Source of the DNA: Halomonas sp.
Lineage (GTDB): Bacteria > Pseudomonadota > Gammaproteobacteria > Pseudomonadales > Halomonadaceae
DNA length: 62,078 nucleotides
Assembly (NCBI RefSeq): GCF_029263665.1
Contig: NZ_JAJUFQ010000025.1
Coordinates: 1 to 62,078, forward strand
Reading direction: 5' to 3'
Under the pieces are notes generated by a model. The model was not told where the DNA came from. It searched no databases and saw only the letters and a program-made list of their open reading frames with translations. Position numbers and translations under genes: made by a program. The first letter of the stretch is position 1. Each line of letters starts with the position of its first letter. Below are positions 50,247 through 58,085 of the stretch, in pieces.

Positions 50247-50785
50247 TGGGTTCTACTCCGTAGTCGGCGGCGGCAACACCATTCGGTGACAAACATCAGC
50301 GCCATCAGTACATAGCTGATGGCGCCATTGTACAGGGTCCAGACGGCCAGGCTGGCATAGTAGGCAGTCCAGGCCGCTATGGCGCCGTTGACAAGAAAGA
50401 ACACGCACCAGGCTTGGGTCACCTTGCGGGTGTAGCGCACTCCCGACGGTGGCAGGTCAGGTTCCTTCAAGCGTGCAATGCGCTCGATGATGGGGGGACC
50501 TTGCCACAGGCTGAAGGCGAAGGTTGCCAACATGATGGCATTGACGGCGACAGGATACCCGCGTAACCCCCATTCGGCCTTTCCTGCCAGACCAATGGCG
50601 ATGAGTGCCATGGCGGCCAACACTGCCAGCCCCCGGGCCTGAGGCAGTCGCCAGGCGATAAGTGCGCTACCCACGGCCAACAAGGGCCAGGGGCCCAGGC
50701 TATCTTGAAGCCACCACACCGCGAATGGCCAGGCAGCGGCAAGCAGGACAGTTGCTGTCGTGACCAGGAAAGTGGTGGGGCGCAT
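50243..50785 (-). CDS. Integral membrane protein of aryl-polyene clusters (COG4648-like)
   Basis: A ~180-residue protein with five to six hydrophobic segments and a short loop PPIIERIARLKEPDLPPSGVRYTRKVTQAW, a stretch characteristic of the COG4648 family that accompanies polyene and flexirubin clusters. AAGGACC before the ATG at 50785 supports this start over one at 50824. Inner membrane; possibly a scaffold or lipid-handling partner. Function not established. Confidence 0.78.
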   Translation of the reverse strand: MRPTTFLVTTATVLLAAAWPFAVWWLQDSLGPWPLLAVGSALIAWRLPQARGLAVLAAMALIAIGLAGKAEWGLRGYPVAVNAIMLATFAFSLWQGPPIIERIARLKEPDLPPSGVRYTRKVTQAWCVFFLVNGAIAAWTAYYASLAVWTLYNGAISYVLMALMFVTEWCCRRRLRSRTQ

Positions 50786-50840
50786 GGAAGGTCCTTCTGT
50801 GCCGGCACAATGGATAGCATCCATTCAATAGACTATCGGT

Positions 50841-51128
50841 TCAGGCGTCTGGATTGCGAACCAGAGCCTCAACGGCATCAACCACATCATTGATCGTTCG
50901 AACTGACTTGAATGCTTCAGGGTTGATGCGTCGACCGGTGAACTGCTTGAGTTCCACGACCAGGTCGACGGCATCGATGCTATCGATATCCAGGTCCTCG
51001 TAAAGACGAGCCTCTGGACGCACTTCTTCGGCAGGCAGCTCGAACAGTTCGATCAGCGTCTTCTGGATATGCGCCAGGATCTGGTCACGACCGGGTTGCT
51101 GCAGAATGGTACGGGAGTCAGACGTCAC
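50841..51128 (-). CDS. Acyl carrier protein 1
   Basis: A 95-residue acidic carrier protein. Ser50 in DIDSIDAVDL is the phosphopantetheine site. It carries the growing polyene or the aryl starter. It overlaps the second ACP by 11 bp. Aryl-polyene clusters usually have two carriers, one for starter loading and one for elongation; which is which cannot be told here. Confidence 0.92.
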   Translation of the reverse strand: MTSDSRTILQQPGRDQILAHIQKTLIELFELPAEEVRPEARLYEDLDIDSIDAVDLVVELKQFTGRRINPEAFKSVRTINDVVDAVEALVRNPDA

Positions 51129-51390
51129 GATGTGCCTCCACCAGCGCCCGCAGCGCTGCCAGGCTTGCGAAATGGCGACGAGTGTCTTCTGCCTCGGCGT
51201 CGAGTTTCACGCCATAGCGCTTTTGCAACGCCAGGCCGAGCTCCAGCGCATCGATGGAGTCAAGGCCGAGTCCTTCGCCGAACAACGGAGCATCTTCGTC
51301 GATATCGTCGGGAGTGATGTCTTCGAGTTCGAGTGTGTCGATGATCATGCGCTTCAGGTCAAGCGACAGCTGTTGTGTTTCGCTCATCAT
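51118..51390 (-). CDS. Acyl carrier protein 2
   Basis: A 90-residue carrier with Ser45 in LGLDSIDALEL, the pantetheine site. It differs from the first ACP in length before the Ser and in its charged C-terminal helix. The start (ATG-ATG at 51390/51387) lies inside the end of the acyltransferase gene, an overlap of about 30 bp. Confidence 0.92.
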   Translation of the reverse strand: MMSETQQLSLDLKRMIIDTLELEDITPDDIDEDAPLFGEGLGLDSIDALELGLALQKRYGVKLDAEAEDTRRHFASLAALRALVEAHRDV

Positions 51391-52153
51391 GTAGGAGTTC
51401 CAGTTCCCTATTGAAAAATTCGGCCAGCTCTTGAGTCAGGCGTCTGGCCTGTAACGGAGTGGGTGCTGCCGATGGCGGCTCTATCGGTAGTTCGTCCAGA
51501 ACTCGTAAGTGAATATGTACCTTGGTTGCAGGTATGTGGTACCAGGGAACGTCTTTAGTCAGTGTAGTTGGTATGCACTGGATCAATACCGGGACGATGG
51601 GGGCTCCGGTACGCAGGGCAATATTGGCACCACCCCGTCGGAACTTGAGCGGACGCCCTGGTGTAGTGCGGGTTCCTTCCGGGAACAGAATCAGAGTATT
51701 GCCTGCGGCAAGACTGTTGTGTGCAGCCGCCAGCAGGTCTTCGGGATCTCGGTTGGTGATAAAACCAGCCGCTCGGATGGGCCCTCGGGTGAAGAGGTTG
51801 TCAGCGAGACGCCCCTTGACGATGCAGTCGGCATTAGGCGTGTGGGCCAGCAGGAAGATCACGTCGATCAGTGATGGGTGATTGGCCAGCACCAGTCGGC
51901 CAGGCCTGGCCAGACTGTGTCGGCCTTCCAGGCAATAGTCCAGCACACCGAGACCTTGCATCAGCCCGATGAAGCAGCGAAATGCCTTCTGGATGAGTTG
52001 TCTGGCCAACTGTTGGCGCCGTTGTGGATTGCGTATGCACACAGCAAGCATTGGCGTGATGACCAGCCCGATCACCAGCCCGCCCAGACCAAAGGTGGCG
52101 AAGGAGATGGCTGTCCCCATGCAGCGCCAGGCGCGGTTCCATACCCCACTCAT
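51359..52153 (-). CDS. PlsC-like 1-acylglycerol-3-phosphate acyltransferase family protein
   Basis: A 264-residue membrane-anchored acyltransferase. The PlsC block NHPSLIDVIFL (an NHxSxxD motif), GFITNRDPEDL and FPEGTRTTPG (glycerol phosphate-binding) are present. A hydrophobic N-terminal segment anchors it. It probably transfers the aryl-polyene acyl chain to a lipid. The start at 52153 overlaps the KS-like gene by ATGA; a longer start would lie inside that gene. Confidence 0.88.
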   Translation of the reverse strand: MSGVWNRAWRCMGTAISFATFGLGGLVIGLVITPMLAVCIRNPQRRQQLARQLIQKAFRCFIGLMQGLGVLDYCLEGRHSLARPGRLVLANHPSLIDVIFLLAHTPNADCIVKGRLADNLFTRGPIRAAGFITNRDPEDLLAAAHNSLAAGNTLILFPEGTRTTPGRPLKFRRGGANIALRTGAPIVPVLIQCIPTTLTKDVPWYHIPATKVHIHLRVLDELPIEPPSAAPTPLQARRLTQELAEFFNRELELLHDERNTTAVA

Positions 52154-52812
52154 GCAAGTGTCCACCCATGGCGGCCAATAGGCGTCTTGCCTGCGCCACA
52201 TAGCCACTCAATGATATCTATCGGGGTGGGGCGCGGTAGTGAGTTGCCGGAGGCGCCGGCAACAAGCTTGTGGCCCTCGTTCAAGCTCAAGCGCATGCCT
52301 ACGGCGCAAGCCTTGCCGGGGTGCTCGGTATGGCCCAGGTATTCCTTGGGGATATCGCCTTCGGTAAATGCAATGACCACCGCAGGATAGCCTTCGGCAA
52401 GATAACCTCGCGCCTCACTCAACAGGGCATCGAATTCGTTGCCGCAAGCACTCAGTGCTTGAAGAGGACGTTGATGCTGCCGGGCAATGGAATGAATCCC
52501 CAGGGTGGCGTTATGAACCGAAAGTGAAAAGCGTGTCGGAGACAGCGCTTCACCGGCAATGAGGTCATGCAGCATGGCCAGGGTTCGAGTAGCGTCGCCA
52601 TGGCGTGAAGCATGCAGCAACGGCAGTTCCGCCCCGCTGTCCAGGCTGGCAAGAATGTCACAGGTGGCCCGCCCGGCGTCATCGAGACGTCGGCGTAACA
52701 TGGCAGGCAAGCTCTTGCCTGGGCCATCGCTTGGCAACAGCTGAGGGGTGTCAGGACGATCCTCTCCGTGCTTTTGCCAGCCGCACCATTGACTGAGGCA
52801 GAGTTCATCCAT
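52150..52812 (-). CDS. KS-like chain-length factor (beta-ketoacyl synthase N-terminal-like)
   Basis: A 220-residue partial KS homologue of the PF13723 type (ApeC-like). It keeps LSVHNATLGIHSIARQH where condensing enzymes have the active-site Cys segment, and that Cys is missing. It is therefore expected to act as a non-catalytic partner of the full KS at 38874-40031. First gene of the long minus-strand cluster; the promoter must lie in 52813-53236. Confidence 0.83.
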   Translation of the reverse strand: MDELCLSQWCGWQKHGEDRPDTPQLLPSDGPGKSLPAMLRRRLDDAGRATCDILASLDSGAELPLLHASRHGDATRTLAMLHDLIAGEALSPTRFSLSVHNATLGIHSIARQHQRPLQALSACGNEFDALLSEARGYLAEGYPAVVIAFTEGDIPKEYLGHTEHPGKACAVGMRLSLNEGHKLVAGASGNSLPRPTPIDIIEWLCGAGKTPIGRHGWTLA

Positions 52813-53236
52813 GGCGTACTGCTTTGATAGCTGTTGTATTGGGGACTGCTGTATACCGTAACTGTTACATCGTATCCACTGTACGGATAAACACAGTGCC
52901 GGTAATCATGAAATATGCGTGGCGGATGCGTCACGGTCAATCCGGCATGGTGCCAATAGCGTCAAGACATTGCATCCGGTAAACGGCCCTTGTTTGCTAA
53001 AGATGATCTGTATCAGGTTTGTTAAGCCGTCATGGCTCATGGGCGAGAGCTCCTCGGCCGAGGTTCTTTTGATTCTCAAGCCGAGGCTCTTTGATAATCA
53101 ATGAGGGGCGGGACATGAAAGTGGTGAGGCACATGCCACTTTGCACAACATTGACACGGGATGTCGCGACCTTGCCACATGGCTGGAGCTTATCGGCTTG
53201 TTAGCATGCCGATAAAGAAGCCGAAAGGATGAAGCC
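52813..53236. other. Intergenic control region of the aryl-polyene cluster
   Basis: This 424-bp gap holds the promoters of the minus-strand cluster and of the plus-strand lipoprotein gene. Visible signals are the 11-bp palindrome GTAACTGTTAC (52858-52868), CACTGT/ACAGTG arms near 52878-52899 and a tandem repeat at 53057-53101. No convincing -35/-10 pair or gene is seen. Confidence 0.6.
53057..53101. repeat. Imperfect 22/23-bp tandem duplication
   Basis: GCCGAGGTTCTTTTGATTC-type sequence at 53057-53079 is followed at once by a 22-bp relative (53080-53101) with a few changes. It is intergenic, 135 bp before the Arg-rich lipoprotein gene. Confidence 0.75.
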
Positions 53237-53623
53237 ATGCGACTTGTATCTATCCTGCTCTCAATGGTTGCTGTCCTTGCTCTGGCCGGCTGTGCTTATC
53301 ATCCCACGCGCATCGGTGGCGTGCCAGGCATCATCACGGGAGATGGTGGCTATGAGCGTCATCGCTCATACGATTGGGGGCGTCGGGAGAGGGAGCGCGA
53401 GCGTTGGGAGAGGCAGCACAGGAAAGAGTGGGAGCGCGACCGCGACCGCGATCGAGAAAAGTGGTTGCATGAGCAACGCAGGCGGGAGTATGAACAGCGG
53501 CGGGAGTATGAACGCCGTCGGGAATGGCAGCGTGAGCGTCGCGAGACTCAGCATGATCGTCGCGAGCGGGAGCTCCGGAAACGTGAACGCGCTCATCAGC
53601 AGCGTCATCGCCCTTGGGATTGA
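53237..53623 (+). CDS. Small Arg/Glu-rich lipoprotein
   Basis: A 128-residue protein. Residues 1-18 are a lipoprotein signal (LSMVAVLALAGC, lipobox Cys19). After a short Gly-rich linker (GGVPGIITGDGGYERH), residues ~50-128 are almost only Arg, Glu, Gln, Asp, Trp and His in REREREW-like runs, predicted to form a long charged helix or stay disordered. AAAGGATG stands before the ATG. No known family is recognised. A strong terminator follows. It may coat or bridge the outer-membrane face; this is speculation. Confidence 0.75.
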   Translation: MRLVSILLSMVAVLALAGCAYHPTRIGGVPGIITGDGGYERHRSYDWGRRERERERWERQHRKEWERDRDRDREKWLHEQRRREYEQRREYERRREWQRERRETQHDRRERELRKRERAHQQRHRPWD

Positions 53624-53712
53624 GTCCAAGGAGAGGGAGCTGGAAGCCAGGTAATGAACCCTTGACGGTTGCCTGTGCTGACTTCTTGCTGGAAGTTGAA
53701 TTATCGCGCTGA

Positions 53713-53752
53713 AAAAGTCGCCACCCTGCGCTTGCTGAGGGTGGCGACTTTT
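53713..53752. terminator. Bidirectional terminator between lipoprotein and yegP-like genes
   Basis: AAAAGTCGCCACCCT and its perfect 15-bp complement around a 10-base loop give U-runs in both directions. It closes the lipoprotein gene and the convergent DUF1508 gene. Confidence 0.92.
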
Positions 53753-53762
53753 GTTGTTGCCA

Positions 53763-54092
53763 TCATTCTTTGACCTTTACGGGGCCTGTGCCATTGTTCA
53801 TGACTGACTTGATGCCCTTTTCCATTGAGGGTGAGGCACGATACATGCCACTGGTGCCAATGACCTGGCCGTTGCTTGCTTTCAGAGTAAAGTAGTTGCG
53901 GCCATCTTTAGCGATTTTGCGTTCGAAACTCTTGGGGTTCTGGCTGTTTTTCTGGCAGGAGGCGATGCCGCTTTCGGCTGACTTCCTGGTCTTGTAGCGT
54001 TGGCTGGTCAGGATGATTTCATGATTGCCTGCCTTTAAGGTGAAGTTGAATTGACCATCTGTCGATGGCTTGAGCTCATAATATCCTGGCAT
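53763..54092 (-). CDS. YegP-family (DUF1508) small protein
   Basis: A 109-residue protein with two DUF1508 repeats: MPGYYELKPSTDGQFNF-type at ~1-55 and KIAKDGRNYFTLKASNGQVIGTS at ~60-109. Each folds as a small beta-alpha unit of unknown function. AAGGGGAA precedes the ATG; longer in-frame starts are unrelated in composition. No signal peptide, so cytoplasmic. The terminator at 53713-53752 lies just past its stop. Confidence 0.88.
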   Translation of the reverse strand: MPGYYELKPSTDGQFNFTLKAGNHEIILTSQRYKTRKSAESGIASCQKNSQNPKSFERKIAKDGRNYFTLKASNGQVIGTSGMYRASPSMEKGIKSVMNNGTGPVKVKE

Positions 54093-54185
54093 GGTTCGTT
54101 CCCCTTGTGATGGCCGCCTGATAGAGGCGTGCCCTGTAAAGTAGTAGTCGCCAATCGGTGGCTTTTCCACTAAGTGGAGAACGGG

Positions 54186-54593
54186 ATGCCTGTGGTAGCA
54201 AACATGAGGGAGAGTTCTTTCCTTGCCCGACTGAAAGTCAGTTATCATGGTTTCCTGTATTTCATTTTCTTCATGGTCCCTATTGCCATGCACAATCTCT
54301 ATATTCCCGTCATCATGATCCTGGTCACGGTTGGCCTGGTCATCGGTGCAGCGACTCTTTCTGATGGTGATGTCGATACGGATATCCAGCATGCCATTGC
54401 TGCCACGCTCGACACATCTCAGGAAATCGTGCTGAAGGACATGAAGGAGGTCAATCATGGATACGGCGTCTGTGGTTGGTACCAGTTGTCAGGTTCTTCT
54501 GATGAATTTGCCCGTTTCTTCTACACCAAGGTTGATGATGAGGTTGAGCTGGATATTGGCTCCCGGCGCTATCGGATGAATTGCAAGTCTTGA
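54186..54593 (+). CDS. Hypothetical membrane protein
   Basis: A 135-residue protein not recognised as any known family. Two hydrophobic segments (residues ~20-38 and 40-60, YFIFFMVPIAMHNLYIPVIM region) are followed by an 80-residue polar domain with Cys-Gly-Trp-Tyr (GVCGWYQL) and a closing YRMNC. It is divergent from yegP with 93 bp between. GGAG 8 bases before ATG 54186 supports this start. Its GC content is visibly lower than its neighbours', so recent acquisition is possible. Confidence 0.6.
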   Translation: MPVVANMRESSFLARLKVSYHGFLYFIFFMVPIAMHNLYIPVIMILVTVGLVIGAATLSDGDVDTDIQHAIAATLDTSQEIVLKDMKEVNHGYGVCGWYQLSGSSDEFARFFYTKVDDEVELDIGSRRYRMNCKS

Positions 54594-54670
54594 ACGGCGG
54601 CTTTTCAGAGCATGCCCCAGGTGATGGAAAAATTGACTTCAAGGCAGGGAATATCAAGGAGAGAGTACCC

Positions 54671-55459
54671 ATGTCGATCTATTTGCGTTGGCCTTTGCTG
54701 GCAGTGATGCTGCCTTTGTTGAGTGCTTGCCAGCCGGCTGATGGAGAGAAACCCACAGAAGAAAAGCCGGCAGAACAGCTCAGTATTGAGAAAATCGATA
54801 AAACCATGCTGGCACCAGCATGTGATGATGCGGAAGACTGCTCCAAGATATCCTTGGCATATCTCAGTTTTCCTGAATCACCCGAGTTGTCGGCTGAGCT
54901 TGAGCAGGACTTGTTTTCGATGCTGGAAGGCATCGGAACCGGTGGGTCCGAGGCGGAGCCCCGGGATCTGGATCAGCTTGCTGCGTCCTTCTTTGCCAGT
55001 GCTCAGGAAGCCCGGCAGGCGAACCCCGATATCCCTCCCTATGATGCCAGCCTGAAGGCCGAGGTGGTGTCAGACCACAATGACCTGCTGGTGGTCGAGC
55101 TGAATGGCTATGTGTTCACCGGTGGTGCCCATGGCATGCCGCTGACAGAGTACTTCGTTGTCGATCGTCGTACTCAGCAGCGCGTAGGGCTTGATGACAT
55201 GTTGATCGAGGGGCAGCGTGAGGCATTCGATGCCGCCGTGGCGGATGCCCATCAGCGCTGGCTGAAGGAGATCGAGCAGAATGCAGAGTTTGCACAGCAG
55301 TGGCCTCTGGTAGAGACAGATAATGTCGCGCCAATGGCCGAGGATGCGGTGATCAAGTTCAATGCCTATGACATCGCACCTTATGCGCTGGGCCAACCGG
55401 AGTTGCATCTGCCCTATGCTGCCCTTGAAGGGATCTTTGCCGAGCGATACCTGCCTTGA
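54671..55459 (+). CDS. RsiV/DUF3298-type lipoprotein
   Basis: A 262-residue lipoprotein. Signal peptide with lipobox LLSACQ, Cys19. A short Lys/Glu/Pro linker follows, then a domain with VSDHNDLLVVELNGYVFTGGAHGMP, VVDRRTQQRVGLDDM and ALGQPELHLPY, the pattern of RsiV/PdaC-like (DUF3298/DUF4163) proteins that bind muropeptides or lysozyme in other bacteria. AAGGAGAG is 10 bases before the ATG. It is 77 bp after the membrane protein gene and may be cotranscribed. The 23-bp repeat array starts 24 bp past its stop. Confidence 0.82.
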   Translation: MSIYLRWPLLAVMLPLLSACQPADGEKPTEEKPAEQLSIEKIDKTMLAPACDDAEDCSKISLAYLSFPESPELSAELEQDLFSMLEGIGTGGSEAEPRDLDQLAASFFASAQEARQANPDIPPYDASLKAEVVSDHNDLLVVELNGYVFTGGAHGMPLTEYFVVDRRTQQRVGLDDMLIEGQREAFDAAVADAHQRWLKEIEQNAEFAQQWPLVETDNVAPMAEDAVIKFNAYDIAPYALGQPELHLPYAALEGIFAERYLP

Positions 55460-55482
55460 GAAGAAGCTCTCAGCGGAGCGCC

Positions 55483-55606
55483 ATGTCGCTGAGGGCTGTT
55501 GTCAGAGTTGCTGAGGGTTCTTTCCAAATGTCGCTGAGGGCTCTTTCCAGATGTCGCTGAGGGCTCTTTCCAAATGTCGCTGAGGGCTCTTCTCAGATGT
55601 CGCAGA
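55483..55606. repeat. Array of five to six 23-bp repeats covering the isomerase stop codon
   Basis: Units of ATGTCGCTGAGGGCTCTTTC type start at 55483, 55506 (22 bp), 55528, 55551 and 55574, with a partial sixth unit at 55597. The stop and last codons (HICDI) of the minus-strand sugar isomerase gene lie in units five and six. The array fills the whole gap between convergent genes. Confidence 0.93.
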
Positions 55607-56507
55607 TATGAATGGCCGCTTCCAGTGAACGTGCCTTGTTTTCCATGCTGTTCCTGTCAGGAATGAACTCCTGTGCGACATAGCCCGTGAATCCCGTCGC
55701 GAGGATGGCTTTCATGATGGCGGGGTAGTTGAGTTCCTGACTGTCATCGATCTCGTGCCTTCCGGGGACTCCCGCCGTATGGTAGTGGCCGAAATACTGG
55801 TGATTATCGCGAATGGTCCGGATGATATCGCCCTCGCTGATCTGCATGTGGTAGATGTCATACAGGAGTTTGAAATTGGGTGAGTCGAGTCGCTTGCATA
55901 ACTCTATCCCCCAGGCCGAGTTGTCACACAGATAGTCGGGGTGGTTGACCTTGCTGTTGAATAGCTCCATGTGCAGGATGACGCCTTTCTGCTCGGCCTG
56001 ACCCAGGATTCTCTTCAATCCCTGCTCGGCATTCTTCAGGCCATCTTCCGGAGTCATGCCTCGTGCATTGCCGCTGAAGCAGATCAGATTCTTGTAACCA
56101 GCTTCCTTCACCAGATCGATATGCTTGTGGTAACTGTCGGTCAAGGCGGAATGGAATTGCCTGTCGCCCCATCCATCTTCCAAGTTGGGCTCCGCCCCAT
56201 TGCACATGGACGAGTCGATGCCGTGACGCTTGAGGATCTGCCACTCACTGGGTCCCACCAGATCAATGGCGGAAAATCCGATACGGCGGACGAGCGTGCA
56301 GAGCTCCTCCAGCGATAGGTCTTCGAATGTCCATCGGGCAACGGAATGGTGGATATTGCCTTTCAGTGCCCCACTGTCGCTGACACTATTGCCGGCATTC
56401 TGGGCATCTGATGCCTGCGCCTTCAAGGCGCCAAGGGCAGCCAGGCCAAGAGAGCTGGTCAGAGTATTGCGCAGCAGGCAGCGTCGGCTGATGGGATGTT
56501 GCGCCAT
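55593..56507 (-). CDS. Tat-exported TIM-barrel sugar isomerase/epimerase family protein
   Basis: A 304-residue protein of the xylose isomerase-like TIM-barrel (hydroxypyruvate isomerase) family. The N-terminal ISRRCLLRNTLTSSLGLAALGALKAQA is a twin-arginine signal, so it is exported folded. The core has IDLVGPSEW, MELFNSKVNHPDY (metal Glu), LYDIYHMQI, HYHTAGVPGRHEI and a late VAQEFIPD (second metal Glu), like hydroxypyruvate isomerases. GGAGACTC precedes ATG 56507. A LacI-type palindrome lies 78 bp upstream. Its 3' end is built from the repeat array. Confidence 0.82.
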   Translation of the reverse strand: MAQHPISRRCLLRNTLTSSLGLAALGALKAQASDAQNAGNSVSDSGALKGNIHHSVARWTFEDLSLEELCTLVRRIGFSAIDLVGPSEWQILKRHGIDSSMCNGAEPNLEDGWGDRQFHSALTDSYHKHIDLVKEAGYKNLICFSGNARGMTPEDGLKNAEQGLKRILGQAEQKGVILHMELFNSKVNHPDYLCDNSAWGIELCKRLDSPNFKLLYDIYHMQISEGDIIRTIRDNHQYFGHYHTAGVPGRHEIDDSQELNYPAIMKAILATGFTGYVAQEFIPDRNSMENKARSLEAAIHICDI

Positions 56508-56584
56508 GTGAGTCTCCGGTGTGAAAGCAGGACGAGCATAGGTGAAGTGGGGCAAAGCTTTCCTAAAGGGCATATCCTTGTATG

Positions 56585-56598
56585 TGTAACCGGTTACA
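56585..56598. promoter_or_regulatory. LacI-type operator TGTAACCGGTTACA
   Basis: A perfect 14-bp palindrome with central CCGG, the usual shape for LacI/GntR(gluconate)-type sugar repressors. It is 78 bp upstream of the isomerase start. No LacI regulator gene is in the window. Confidence 0.65.
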
Positions 56599-56806
56599 TC
56601 GAAGGGTGACATTCCACCTTAGTTGGTGAGTGGGGTAGTAGGGTGCATCGCCATCCAAGGTAATTACAGTTGGAAGCTGCCTGTATGGATGGAAGTATGA
56701 GGCCGTGAGCTAACACAGAGGTATGCTCATCTATACTGGCTGCTGCCCGAGAGGCTGTGGACAACCTTGTTCTGGTACGAAACGGTCACGTGACGTTCGT
56801 GATCAT

Positions 56807-56844
56807 AAAAAAATCCGCTGACTCTATGAGAGAAGTCAGCGGAT
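56807..56844 (-). terminator. Terminator of the tRNA-Pro transcript
   Basis: On the minus strand an 11-bp stem (ATCCGCTGACT and complement) around a 10-base loop is followed by seven T. It lies 12 bases past the tRNA 3' end. Confidence 0.88.
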
Positions 56845-56855
56845 TCATTTGATTC

Positions 56856-56932
56856 TGGTCGGAGTAGCAGGATTCGAACCTACGACCTCTGCCTCCCGAA
56901 GGCAGCGCTCTACCAAGCTGAGCTATACTCCG
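56856..56932 (-). tRNA. tRNA-Pro (anticodon CGG)
   Basis: Read on the minus strand, 77 nt with the encoded CCA. Acceptor CGGAGTA pairs with TACTCCG, D-loop GCTCAGCTTGGTAGAGC, anticodon stem CTGCC/GGCAG with loop TTCGGGA (anticodon CGG, reading CCG proline codons), and T-arm GGTTCGAATCC. It is a single tRNA, ended by its own terminator. Confidence 0.96.
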
Positions 56933-57086
56933 ACTTCTGCCGAGGCCTTGCCTCAACGGATGCGTAGTATACGGATCCGTTTTGTTATTGCAAGCCTCAA
57001 GAAAGCCAGTCCGCGATTTTTTTCCCTTCGCGCCGGGGCGTTAGCGACATGCTCCATTGATTAGCAAGAGCCAGTGCCAGGGTGTT

Positions 57087-58085
57087 TCACGTCTCACGCT
57101 CGACAGCGAGTTTGGCGAGATCTGCCATGGCATCGCGGAAGGGCGACTCTGGGAGGTGCTCGAGTTCGGCCAAGGCCTTGTCAGCCATTTCCTCTGCTTT
57201 CTGGCGAGTGTATTGCAGAGCGCTGGTGGCATCGATAATGGCCAGCACCTCATCCAGATGGTCAAGCCCACCTTTGCGGATGGCGCGGCGAATCAGCTTG
57301 GCCTGTTCAGGCGTGCCTGCTGCCATGGCTTGAATCAAGGGTAAGGTCGGCTTGCCTTCAGCAAGGTCATCACCGACGTTCTTGCCCATGGCCTTGGCGT
57401 CGCCCTGGTAATCGAGCAGGTCGTCAATCAGCTGGAAGGCAAGGCCCAGGTAGCGACCATAGGCGGCCAGGGCTTGTTCCTGCTCGGGAGTGGCTGCCGA
57501 CAGGATAGCGCCACAATGAGAAGCCGCCTCGAACAGCATGGCGGTCTTGCCCTGAATGGTCTCGAAGTAGTCTGCCTCGCTGATGTCGGGGTTACCAACA
57601 TTGGTCAGCTGCTGCACTTCACCCTCGGCAATGGTGCAGGTGGCGCTGGAGAGGACCTCCATGATGCGCATGGAGCCGATTTCCACCATCATCTGGAACG
57701 AGCGGGAATAAAGGAAATCGCCTACCAGCACTGAAGGCGCATTGCCCCAGGCATCGTTGGCCGTGGCCTTGCCGCGCCGCATATGGGATTCGTCGACAAC
57801 ATCGTCATGCAGCAGGGTGGAGGTATGCATGAACTCAATCAGTGTCGCCAGGGTGATGTGCTTGTCGCCCTGATAGTCCAGTGCCCGGGTCGCCAGCAGT
57901 ACCAGCAGCGGGCGTAGCCGCTTGCCGCCACTTTCAATGATGTACTGGCCGATGGTCTCGACCAGTGGAATACGTGAAGCGAGCTGGTCGATGATGGTGT
58001 GATTGACTGCGGCGAAGTCGTCGGCGACCACGGCGTGGATGGGGGATGGGGCTGAAGTACTTGGCGACGTGGCGTTAGCAGGCAT
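57087..58085 (-). CDS. ispB: Octaprenyl diphosphate synthase
   Basis: A ~332-residue trans-polyprenyl diphosphate synthase that builds the quinone side chain. The two aspartate-rich motifs are intact: LLHDDVVDES and LIDDLLDYQGD. GGKRLRP and MHTSTLLHDD fit IspB. The start is uncertain; MPANATSPSTSA (58085) gives the usual length plus a short Ser/Pro lead, while earlier ATGs lack a ribosome binding site. It is divergent from rplU-rpmA, as in many gammaproteobacteria. Confidence 0.93.
   Translation of the reverse strand: MPANATSPSTSAPSPIHAVVADDFAAVNHTIIDQLASRIPLVETIGQYIIESGGKRLRPLLVLLATRALDYQGDKHITLATLIEFMHTSTLLHDDVVDESHMRRGKATANDAWGNAPSVLVGDFLYSRSFQMMVEIGSMRIMEVLSSATCTIAEGEVQQLTNVGNPDISEADYFETIQGKTAMLFEAASHCGAILSAATPEQEQALAAYGRYLGLAFQLIDDLLDYQGDAKAMGKNVGDDLAEGKPTLPLIQAMAAGTPEQAKLIRRAIRKGGLDHLDEVLAIIDATSALQYTRQKAEEMADKALAELEHLPESPFRDAMADLAKLAVERET

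Larger units (their letters stand above)
56508..56855. other. Intergenic region between the isomerase and tRNA-Pro genes
   Basis: About 300 bp without a gene. It holds a LacI-type palindrome (56585-56598), the terminator of the tRNA (56807-56844) and otherwise nothing recognised. Confidence 0.65.

Noticed and set aside
55483..55606. CRISPR array
   Set aside because: Repeat units are contiguous with no unique spacers, and there are no cas genes.
56585..56598. Phage attachment site near tRNA-Pro
   Set aside because: No second copy of the tRNA 3' end and no integrase or phage genes are seen in the window.
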